A stretch of 5,140 nt of DNA from Gammaproteobacteria bacterium (GTDB lineage: Bacteria > Pseudomonadota > Gammaproteobacteria > Thiomicrospirales > Thiomicrospiraceae). This document shows, one piece after another, positions 1 through 4,721 of this stretch (positions are counted from its first letter, which is position 1; each line of letters starts with the position of its first letter). Location: assembly GCA_013153955.1 (NCBI GenBank), contig JAADDM010000097.1, forward strand, positions 1 through 5,140, given 5' to 3'. The position numbers were made by a program, and so were the translations under genes. The notes under the pieces are model-generated. The model searched no databases. It saw nothing but the letters and a program-made list of their open reading frames with translations, and was not told where the DNA came from.

Positions 1-380
1 TGCTGTAACTGTTCGGCTTTAAGTGACTGGTAGTTTTCGATAATACCGTTATGCACCACGGCAACTCGCTGATTACAAATATGCGGATGGGCATTATTTT
101 CAGACGGTGCGCCATGGGTTGCCCAACGAGTATGCGCTATGCCTAGCTGACCACTAAACTCACTATTACTCTGCGAGATTTTCTGCGCTAGGTTTTTAAT
201 TTTACCGATTGAACGTTGACGCTGAATCGTGCTTGCCGCTGAAGACTCAGTAGAGCCCTCAGTTGATTCTATCACCGCAATCCCTGAAGAGTCGTAGCCT
301 CTATACTCTAGGCGACGTAACCCCTCCAATAAAATTGGGACGATATTTCTTTCAGCTACTCCACCTACAATTCCGCACAT
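1..380 (-). CDS. glmS: Glucosamine-6-phosphate synthase (glutamine-fructose-6-phosphate aminotransferase), N-terminal part, cut by window edge
   Basis: GlmS makes glucosamine-6-phosphate from fructose-6-phosphate and glutamine, the first step to UDP-GlcNAc for peptidoglycan and LPS, in the cytoplasm. The visible 126 residues are the class II glutamine amidotransferase domain. Cys2 follows the initiator Met (MCGIVGG) and becomes the N-terminal nucleophile once Met is removed. Also visible are RRLEYRGYDSSGIAV (22-36), HTRWATHG (83-90) and VVHNGIIENY (108-117), all family hallmarks. The sugar-isomerising SIS domains lie beyond the left edge. Compared from memory with E. coli GlmS, there is about ten extra residues, Ser/Thr/Glu-rich, near residues 38-51. 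The start is fixed by the MCGIVG motif. The best Shine-Dalgarno, AAGGA at 394-398, is 13 nt upstream, which is long. The gene probably has its own promoter (514-543). Confidence 0.97.
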   Translation of the reverse strand, partial: MCGIVGGVAERNIVPILLEGLRRLEYRGYDSSGIAVIESTEGSTESSAASTIQRQRSIGKIKNLAQKISQSNSEFSGQLGIAHTRWATHGAPSENNAHPHICNQRVAVVHNGIIENYQSLKAEQLQ

Positions 381-451
381 AACGCTTTAAACATCCTTTT
401 GACCACGCATAACGATCTACAACCACACTGAGAGCACCTGCTTTTCATGCA

Positions 452-493
452 TTACATTGTAACTTAACGCTCAGTAAATCCCTATTAAGGGAT
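452..493 (-). promoter_or_regulatory. Two short palindromes in the glmS leader
   Basis: Two perfect short inverted repeats lie in the predicted glmS 5' leader. TTACA-T-TGTAA is at 452-462. ATCCCT-ATTA-AGGGAT is at 478-493. They could be protein-binding sites or small RNA hairpins. No known regulator motif is recognised. The rest of 381-802 holds the promoter, a C8 tract, an inverted repeat and one repeat unit; I see no gene there. Confidence 0.3.
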
Positions 494-513
494 AGAGACT
501 ACCAAGGACGCAG

Positions 514-543
514 ATTATACTTGATAACAACGTGGATTAACAA
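514..543 (-). promoter_or_regulatory. Sigma-70-type promoter candidate for glmS
   Basis: On the minus strand there is a perfect -10 box TATAAT (514-519) and a -35 box TTGTTA (538-543, 4 of 6 consensus bases) with an 18-bp spacer. It points at glmS. A start near 507 would give a leader of about 125 nt. This is the best promoter-like sequence between the toxin gene and glmS. Confidence 0.6.
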
Positions 544-573
544 GCGATTAACGCAATAAAACGCGTACTTTTA

Positions 574-581
574 CCCCCCCC
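574..581. repeat. Homopolymer tract of eight C (G on the minus strand)
   Basis: Eight consecutive C residues lie about 31 bp upstream of the -35 box of the glmS promoter candidate. Such tracts are prone to slippage, both in cells and in sequencing. It is non-coding, so a length change would only alter upstream promoter geometry. Confidence 0.6.
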
Positions 582-599
582 TAAAAACCCTGTTAAATC

Positions 600-628
600 A
601 AGTGCTTTGCTATGATTTATAGGCACTT
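600..628. repeat. Interrupted inverted repeat (possible hairpin)
   Basis: AAGTGC (600-605) pairs with GCACTT (623-628), and inside it CTAT (610-613) pairs with ATAG (619-622) around the loop GATTT. The left arm carries an unpaired TTTG. It lies downstream of the toxin gene and upstream of glmS. It could help end the toxin-antitoxin transcript, but a tight U-tract does not follow it. Confidence 0.35.
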
Positions 629-648
629 CATTATTTAAAGACTGGTTT

Positions 649-758
649 ATTCTTTGTAAAAAGAGGAGCGATGTGGCAATCCATAGTTTACGGGCATAGT
701 AGCATTTAGACGTTGGCGTTGAATTACTTCGCTTTGCTCGCAATGACGGGCGGTTGGT
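649..758 (+). repeat. Single degenerate copy of the ~125-bp hairpin repeat
   Basis: The core GCTTTGCTCGCAATGACG ends at 748 and the linker start GGCGGTTGG follows it. The upstream arm is degenerate: it reads TCTTTGTAAAAAGAGGAGCG where the better copies have TCTTTGCGAGGAGCGGAG, but it keeps GTGGCAATCC. The middle segment CATTTAGACGTTGGCG matches the arrays at 1397-1870 and 3186-3503. It lies just downstream of the toxin stop codon and could act as a transcript-ending hairpin. Confidence 0.8.
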
Positions 759-802
759 TTCAGGTAAAATATCAGAGGCAGAGTAAACCCTAACCTAATA
801 GA

Positions 803-1078
803 TTAATAAACTTCATCATGTGTGCCAATATCAATTGGAATAATTTCTTTTTCAGTTAATACAAAATCAATCACTATCCGATATTTCATATTAATTGAAA
901 CGCTGTGGTATTCTCGTAACTTGCCTTGTAACTTATGTATTCTTAGAGAGGGATGAAAAGGGTTAATCTCAAGTAATTCAATAGCCTTTATGTATCTTTC
1001 AAGGGCATCAGGATGTTTTTTTATAAATTTTTTTAGTTTTTTAAAATATTCATCGGTTCGAATAATTTTATAGTTCAT
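803..1078 (-). CDS. Type II toxin, RelE/ParE superfamily (probable mRNA interferase)
   Basis: This 91-aa basic protein has the RelE/ParE toxin layout. An N-terminal helical hairpin (FKKLKKFIKKHPDALERYIKAIELLEINP, about 12-40) precedes a beta-sheet core with KLQGKLREYHSVSI (49-62) and YRIVIDF (66-72). It ends in IGTHDEVY (84-91), a tail usual in RelE/StbE- and YafQ-like toxins. Lys49, Arg55, Arg67 and His87 are the likely RNA-contacting or catalytic side chains, by family analogy only. Its ATG lies 8 bases before the antitoxin stop codon, so the two frames overlap by 11 bp, the usual translational coupling of an antitoxin-toxin pair. RelE-type members cut ribosome-bound mRNA while ParE-type members poison gyrase; the HDEVY end favours an RNase, without proof. 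Confidence 0.9.
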   Translation of the reverse strand: MNYKIIRTDEYFKKLKKFIKKHPDALERYIKAIELLEINPFHPSLRIHKLQGKLREYHSVSINMKYRIVIDFVLTEKEIIPIDIGTHDEVY

Positions 1079-1322
1079 CCAACAGCTCTTTTGTATGCTC
1101 TTCTGCCGTTTGCGCTTTGTATCGTCCCTCTTTTATATCTTGCATCACTTTCATATGTGCAATATCAAGTTCACTCTGTCTAAACTCGTTATAACGCTCA
1201 ATATCTAAAACCACGAATTTATTTTTACCTCGCACATTAATGATAATTTCATCTGCGGTTTGAAGCATCTTGCCCAAAAAAGCAACCCCTTTTATCTTAA
1301 CTTCACTTGCATTAATAATCAC
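1068..1322 (-). CDS. Type II antitoxin, Phd/YefM family
   Basis: This 84-aa protein neutralises the toxin encoded directly downstream. Residues 1-47 match the Phd/YefM DNA-binding fold: a short N-terminal strand and helix (INASEVKIKGVAFLGKML), then ADEIIINVRGKNKFVVLDIERYNEF, where the strand-RGK-strand-Y pattern is typical. The charged C-terminal half (about 48-84, ending HTKELLDEL) is the segment expected to wrap the toxin. The start is GTG (1320-1322), supported by Shine-Dalgarno AAGGG at 1330-1334 with 7 nt spacing; no better in-frame ATG lies nearby. Antitoxins of this family dimerise and repress their own operon, which fits the palindrome over the -10 box just upstream. Confidence 0.88.
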   Translation of the reverse strand: MIINASEVKIKGVAFLGKMLQTADEIIINVRGKNKFVVLDIERYNEFRQSELDIAHMKVMQDIKEGRYKAQTAEEHTKELLDEL

Positions 1323-1342
1323 AACGACACCCTTAATAGTAC

Positions 1343-1386
1343 TTTTAAAAACACTCTAGCATAGAGGAGTTTTAAAATCACTACAA
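1343..1386 (-). promoter_or_regulatory. Promoter with palindromic operator of the toxin-antitoxin operon
   Basis: On the minus strand, -35 TTGTAG (1381-1386) and -10 TATGCT (1358-1363) are 17 bp apart. The -10 sits at the centre of an inverted repeat: arms TTTTAAAA-ACA-CTCTA (1343-1358) and TAGAG-GAG-TTTTAAAA (1362-1377) around GCA, with 13 of 16 positions paired. An autorepressing Phd/YefM dimer bound here would block RNA polymerase. The binding itself is inferred. Confidence 0.6.
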
Positions 1387-1396
1387 ATTAACCGTT

Positions 1397-1870
1397 TATC
1401 TTTGCCATACGCGTAGTGACGTGTAAAGTTAAGGCTTACAGTCACTACTGCGTTTAGAGATGAGCAATCGATTACTTCGCTTTGCTCGCAATGACGGACG
1501 GTTGGTTATACTAGGGCGATTGTCTTTGCGAGGAGCGGAGTGACGTGGTAATCAAGGGCTTACAGCCATAGTGGTATTTAGACGTTGGCGATGGATTACT
1601 TCGCTTTGCTCGCAATGACGAGTGGTTGGATTATGCTAGGGAGCTTGTCTTTGCGAGGAGCGGAGTGACGTGGTAATCAAGGGCTTACAGCCATAGTGGT
1701 ATTTAGACGTTGGCGATGGATTGCTTCGCTTTGCTCGCAATGACGGGCGGTTGGATTATGCTAGGGAGTTTGTCTTTGCGAGGAACGTAGTGACGTGACA
1801 ATCCAGGGTTTGCGGCCATAGTTGTATTTAGACGTTGGCGATGGATTGCTTCGCTTTGCTCGCAATGACG
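1397..1870 (+). repeat. Tandem array of four ~125-bp hairpin repeat units
   Basis: Units begin at 1397, 1521, 1646 and 1771 (periods 124, 125, 125). Each has an arm X (starting TGTCTTTGCGAGGA), a middle segment (CATAGTGGTATTTAGACGTTGGC), an arm Y with core GCTTTGCTCGCAATGACG, and a linker (GGTTGGATTATGCTAGGGAG). Y is the imperfect reverse complement of X, so each unit can fold into a stem, with GCCA/TGGC closing a loop of about 17 nt. Cores end at 1496, 1620, 1745 and 1870. The first unit has a degraded X arm, and the last lacks the linker. The array fills the gap between the toxin-antitoxin promoter and the 3' end of the ATPase gene. Confidence 0.95.
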
Positions 1871-1904
1871 GAGAGGGAGTGCTTAGTGCACGGATGATGG
1901 CGTA

Positions 1905-3107
1905 TCAGTATAAAAACCCAAATACCCATAAGGGTATTTTACGGCCTGTGCCCAGCTCAATATCATCTGCCGCTACAAAAGCATTTTCAACACCTTTTAA
2001 TTGTGAAAAGCTTTTGTTCTTCCCTCCTATTTCAATCGTATACTCTTCATCTACTAAAAAATCACCTTGGTCAACATAGTGCAAAGAATGCCCTGGCGCA
2101 ACTGCACTCGCAAAGAACGTCTCTCTAACGGTACCTTTACTTTTGCTTATACAGAGAGCCTCGAATAAATTTGAGTTTGCTAAATACAGCTTGTCAGGTT
2201 TTCTAATATTTGCAAACCGCTTACCTTGGTGCATGACATGGTAGATTAATTCCGCATCTCCTAAATACTGAATATATTTGTAGAGCGTTACCTTTGTGAT
2301 TCCGACTGTCTTAGCGAGTTTATCTACCGACATTTCTAATGGCTCTGATACACAAATCGTAATTAATAATTTTTTTAAGGTACTTATTTTATCAGGCGAT
2401 ATTGAAAATATTTTACTTAGGTCTGACTGAATAATCGTATTGATGGTTTCATTCATTCGATCTACATACCGAGCCTCGTCTTCAAAATAGAAAGGGTATG
2501 CACCTTGTGCTAAAAAGGCATTAAAATGCTTTAGAATTTTTTTATCCTCCAGCACATCTATGATATTTGAGGCTATATTCTCATGATCCTTAAGGATTTT
2601 TTTAAATGAATAATGCTGAAGGTGAACAGATTGTGTTATTTGCAAATACTCTCTAAAGCTTAACGGGTAAAGATGATAACGTGAATATCGTCTGGCAAAA
2701 TCTGGACTGGTTAAATGTAATGCTGAGGAGCCTGTAAAAAACACCTTTATATCTAGAAAATCATAAATAGACTTTAATGCTTGCTCAAAGCCCTCTGCTT
2801 CATGCACTTCATCAATGCAGATAAGCTCCCCACCCTTTTTACTAAACTCATCAACCACATCAAACAGTGACACACCTTGGAACATTGCATGATCACATGA
2901 TATATACAACTTTTGGCTCTGTGGTAATGGCGACTGCTTTAGCAACTGCATTAATATCGTCGTTTTACCAATCCCTCGACTCCCATAAATGGCCGTTAAT
3001 TTAGCTTTAGAACTAACGATATCACTGAATAAATACCGAGGTGTTTGGGGCAATTCCTGGTTAACTTTTAACCTATACAACCGCTTTGAGTTTTCAATAA
3101 TCGACAT
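1905..3107 (-). CDS. AAA-family ATPase with DUF4143-type C-terminus, function unknown
   Basis: This 400-aa protein has the layout of the widespread AAA_14/DUF4143 family, whose cellular role is not established. Walker A is GSRGIGKTT (42-50), Walker B LICIDE (95-100), and TGSSA (125-129) is a sensor-1-like segment. ARRYSRYHLYPLSFREYL (138-155) is the family's arginine-containing motif, with Arg139/140 as candidate fingers. A winged-helix region spans about 259-290 (SVDKLAKTVGITKVTLYKYI). The C-terminus has a DFLVD...EIGGK pattern (349-363), resembling a PD-(D/E)XK-like fold, but I would not claim nuclease activity. There is no signal peptide or membrane segment, so it is cytoplasmic. ATG 3105-3107 has a weak AGG upstream. 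It is a single-gene unit with its own promoter, flanked on both sides by the 125-bp repeats, which suggests acquisition as a module. Confidence 0.9.
   Translation of the reverse strand: MSIIENSKRLYRLKVNQELPQTPRYLFSDIVSSKAKLTAIYGSRGIGKTTILMQLLKQSPLPQSQKLYISCDHAMFQGVSLFDVVDEFSKKGGELICIDEVHEAEGFEQALKSIYDFLDIKVFFTGSSALHLTSPDFARRYSRYHLYPLSFREYLQITQSVHLQHYSFKKILKDHENIASNIIDVLEDKKILKHFNAFLAQGAYPFYFEDEARYVDRMNETINTIIQSDLSKIFSISPDKISTLKKLLITICVSEPLEMSVDKLAKTVGITKVTLYKYIQYLGDAELIYHVMHQGKRFANIRKPDKLYLANSNLFEALCISKSKGTVRETFFASAVAPGHSLHYVDQGDFLVDEEYTIEIGGKNKSFSQLKGVENAFVAADDIELGTGRKIPLWVFGFLY
1911..1939 (-). terminator. Possible intrinsic terminator inside the 3' end of the ATPase gene
   Basis: Read on the minus strand, AAATACCC-TTAT-GGGTATTT (1920-1939) is a perfect 8-bp stem with a 4-nt loop, followed by GGG and then TTTTTA. 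It lies within the last codons of the ATPase gene, and the U-tract ends just before the stop codon. The stem is AT-rich and separated from the U-tract by three G, so efficiency is doubtful. Confidence 0.4.
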
Positions 3108-3140
3108 TTATATACCTATAATTCAATTTTGGTACATTAA

Positions 3141-3169
3141 ACTATACTAAACCAGTAACAACAAGTAAA
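3141..3169 (-). promoter_or_regulatory. Promoter candidate for the ATPase gene
   Basis: On the minus strand, -10 TATAGT (3141-3146, 5 of 6 consensus bases) and -35 TTTACT (3164-3169, 4 of 6) are 17 bp apart, about 35 bp upstream of the ATPase ATG. The site lies where the X arm of the adjoining repeat unit would be expected, so the gene's control region has replaced that arm. Confidence 0.5.
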
Positions 3170-3185
3170 TCAAATAAATCTAAAA

Positions 3186-3503
3186 CCAGAGTTTTTGGCT
3201 AATACTGCATTTAGACTTGAATGGTGGATTGCTTCGCTTTGCTCGCAATGACGGGTGGTTGGATTATGCTAGGGAGTTTGTCTTTGCGAGGAACGTAGCG
3301 CCGTGGCAATCCAGGGCTTACGGCCATCGTGGTATTTAGACGTTGGCGATGGATTGCTTCGCTTTGCTCGCAATGACGGGCGGTTGGATTATGCTAGGGA
3401 GTTTGTCTTTGCGAGGAACCTAGTGACGTGGCAATCCAGGGTTTGCGGCCTCTACTGCGTTTAGACATGGGCAATGGATTGCTTCGCTTTGCTCGCAATG
3501 ACG
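3186..3503 (+). repeat. Second array of the 125-bp hairpin repeat (one truncated and two full units)
   Basis: Full units begin at 3279 and 3404, a period of 125. A truncated unit precedes them, recognisable from about 3186, which is offset 32 of a unit; its X arm is missing. Cores end at 3253, 3378 and 3503. Orientation and sequence match the array at 1397-1870, including the GGTTGGATTATGCTAGGGAG linker. The array separates the ATPase promoter from the GIY-YIG promoter and stops abruptly after CAATGACG at 3503. Confidence 0.95.
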
Positions 3504-3521
3504 ATAATACGTAATATTTGC

Positions 3522-3530
3522 TGTTATAGT
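3522..3530 (+). promoter_or_regulatory. Extended -10 promoter candidate for the GIY-YIG gene
   Basis: TGT-TATAGT fits the extended -10 pattern (TGn next to a 5-of-6 -10 box), 35 bp upstream of the ATG at 3566. No good -35 box is visible at 17 bp, which extended -10 promoters tolerate. It begins 19 bp after the end of the repeat array. Confidence 0.4.
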
Positions 3531-3565
3531 GAACTGTCTCAGCAACTTGCAGAGCGGTAACTAGC

Positions 3566-3853
3566 ATGAAAACTGGCTTTATTTACATTATGAGTAACCA
3601 TAAAAATGGGACGTTATACATTGGCGTAACAAGCAACCTAATCAAGCGTGTCTATGAACACAAAAATGCTTTAACAGAAGGCTTTACGAAAAAATATAAC
3701 TTAAAGAAGCTGGTTTATTATGAACAGCTTGAGGATATTTCGCGTGCGATTGAGAGAGAGAAGCAACTTAAAGCTGGCAGTCGAACAAAGAAGATCATGT
3801 TGATTGAGCACATCAATCCGCATTGGTTAGATTTATACACAACAATTCTTTAA
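3566..3853 (+). CDS. Small single-domain GIY-YIG nuclease (COG2827/YhbQ-like)
   Basis: This 95-aa protein is essentially one GIY-YIG endonuclease domain. The first motif is degenerate, FIY (5-7) in place of GIY, followed by LYIGVTSNLIKRVYEHK (17-33), which carries YIG (18-20), Arg28 and His32. AIEREKQLKAGSRTKK (61-76) holds the probable metal-binding glutamate (Glu63 or Glu65). The end NPHWLDLY is typical of the stand-alone family. These residues suggest a functional metal-dependent DNA nuclease, but natural substrates of this family are poorly defined. The ribosome site is weak: GAG lies about 11 nt before the ATG. It is the only plus-strand gene here and sits between repeat copies that end 62 bp before its start codon and resume about 20 bp after its stop. 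That spacing invites the idea that nuclease and repeats are linked; this is inference. Confidence 0.9.
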   Translation: MKTGFIYIMSNHKNGTLYIGVTSNLIKRVYEHKNALTEGFTKKYNLKKLVYYEQLEDISRAIEREKQLKAGSRTKKIMLIEHINPHWLDLYTTIL

Positions 3854-3872
3854 AGTAACGCTCTTTACACAT

Positions 3873-3950
3873 GGCTTACGTCTTGGCACTGCACTTAGAC
3901 ATAAACCATGGATTGCTTCGCTTTACTCGCAATGACGGGCGGTTGGTTAT
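3873..3950 (+). repeat. Degenerate, 5'-truncated copy of the 125-bp repeat
   Basis: GGCTTACG (3873-3880), GCACTTAGAC and ATGGATTGCTTCG match the middle segment and Y arm of the arrays. The core, with one mismatch (CTTTACTCGC), ends at 3937, and GGCGGTTGGTTA follows as the start of the linker. The X arm is not recognisable. It fills most of the gap between the GIY-YIG stop and the stop of the convergent nucleotidyltransferase gene, where a hairpin could serve transcripts from both sides. Confidence 0.8.
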
Positions 3951-3971
3951 AAAGAGGCTTGGTTATGCAAT

Positions 3972-4670
3972 TTAGTTATTTTTTAGCCCTTCTTCTATCT
4001 TGATTTTCAATGCTGTAAAAGCCTGATGATACCTATCCACTTTATCTAGGATTTCCTGTATTTGAGTCTCATCATAGACATGGGAGGATAGGTTTCGCTG
4101 CTCTATCATATCCAGCCACACACCTTGTTCACTTAGCAGACCTTGTGAATACGCCTCCTTAAAGGTAGACCTTGGGTTTGTGGCTTCTAAGCCTAAAAAC
4201 TCCAAATATCGTTTGAGTGCTTTCCAGGCCATTTCATAGGTAAATTCAAATCTTTTAACAATAATGTCTAGATAAACATCCTCAAACCCTTCTTTTATCA
4301 AGGATTCCTTACGTTCAATAGCTGAACTAAGTCGTTTTAAAGCGTTTGAAAAGTTGTATAAGCCATCTTCAGCACGCAAGCCTTTGGTTGCGCTGTAAAT
4401 GACTTTTCCCGTAGATTTAACTCTTTGATTAAAACGGGCTTCAGTCTGTGCGATATTCTTAACATCGAGCTTAATCAAAGTATCAAGCTTTTCAACGGCC
4501 TCTTCAATCAAGTAATGGTCCTTAAAACCGGGATCATCATAAGCAATATCTATGTCACTCTTCTCAGTCGCGTCGCCACTTACTTGAGAACCATAGAGAT
4601 AAATTCGCACAGGTTTTGCGTGCTGTAAAATAATACTTTTGACTTGACGGATAATTTTATTTTTTGTCAT
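3972..4670 (-). CDS. Single-chain MntA-like nucleotidyltransferase fused to HEPN/HI0074-type domain (putative type VII toxin-antitoxin fusion)
   Basis: This is a 232-aa two-domain protein. Residues 1 to about 95 are a minimal nucleotidyltransferase: YLYGSQVSG...KSDIDIAY contains GS (27-28), then ten residues, then DID (39-41), the GSX10DXD signature of MntA, with Asp69 (KLDVKN) as the likely third metal ligand. Residues from about 98 resemble the HI0074 substrate-binding family: IVKRFEFTYEMAWKALKRYLEFLG (137-160), PRSTFKEAYSQGLL (166-179) and MIEQRNLSSHVYDE (188-201). The last holds RX4HXY (Arg192, His197, Tyr199), the HepT RNase motif whose Tyr is AMPylated by MntA in characterised two-gene systems. 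The usual arrangement is two adjacent genes; here both are one polypeptide. It lies 51 bp downstream of gmhA on the same strand, with no convincing own promoter, so it may be read from the gmhA transcript. Toxin-antitoxin activity is inferred. Confidence 0.88.
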   Translation of the reverse strand: MTKNKIIRQVKSIILQHAKPVRIYLYGSQVSGDATEKSDIDIAYDDPGFKDHYLIEEAVEKLDTLIKLDVKNIAQTEARFNQRVKSTGKVIYSATKGLRAEDGLYNFSNALKRLSSAIERKESLIKEGFEDVYLDIIVKRFEFTYEMAWKALKRYLEFLGLEATNPRSTFKEAYSQGLLSEQGVWLDMIEQRNLSSHVYDETQIQEILDKVDRYHQAFTALKIKIEEGLKNN

Positions 4671-4676
4671 ATTCAA

Positions 4677-4683
4677 CTCCCTT
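4677..4683 (-). promoter_or_regulatory. Shine-Dalgarno fixing the start of the nucleotidyltransferase-HEPN gene
   Basis: AAGGGAG on the minus strand is 6 nt from the ATG at 4668-4670. An in-frame TTG at 4674-4676 would add two residues, but it abuts the GGGAG with no spacing and so is not the start. Confidence 0.75.
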
Positions 4684-4721
4684 TTGGCGGATAAACGCAG
4701 AACAGTAAGTTCATATTTCTC

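Noticed and set aside
381..507. glmS ribozyme in the leader
   Set aside because: That ribozyme is known mainly from Gram-positive bacteria, and no matching conserved core was recognised in this leader.
537..743. Open minus-strand frame of 68 codons
   Set aside because: It runs through the degenerate repeat unit and the glmS upstream region, has no ribosome site or recognisable domain, and overlaps the glmS promoter.
1397..1870. CRISPR array
   Set aside because: The whole 125-bp period is repeated, with no unique spacers between short identical repeats and no cas genes.
1822..2079. Open plus-strand frame of 85 codons starting in the repeat
   Set aside because: Its N-terminus (GLLRFARNDG) is translated repeat and the rest is antisense to the ATPase gene, so it is a by-product.
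649..3950. Integron cassette array with attC sites
   Set aside because: Repeats flanking toxin-antitoxin and orphan genes resemble an integron, but the units lack the paired RYYYAAC/GTTRRRY core sites and no integrase is present.
649..3950. Insertion sequence or RAYT-mobilised REP element
   Set aside because: No transposase or HUH-type Y1 protein is encoded here. GTAG/GGAG occurs inside the X arm, but not at the foot of a hairpin where RAYT enzymes expect it.
4425..4628. Open plus-strand frame of 67 codons
   Set aside because: It is wholly antisense to the conserved nucleotidyltransferase domain and has no supporting signal.
4671..4676. TTG start giving a 234-residue nucleotidyltransferase
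   Set aside because: The TTG directly abuts GGGAG, while the ATG at 4668-4670 has the correct 6-nt spacing.
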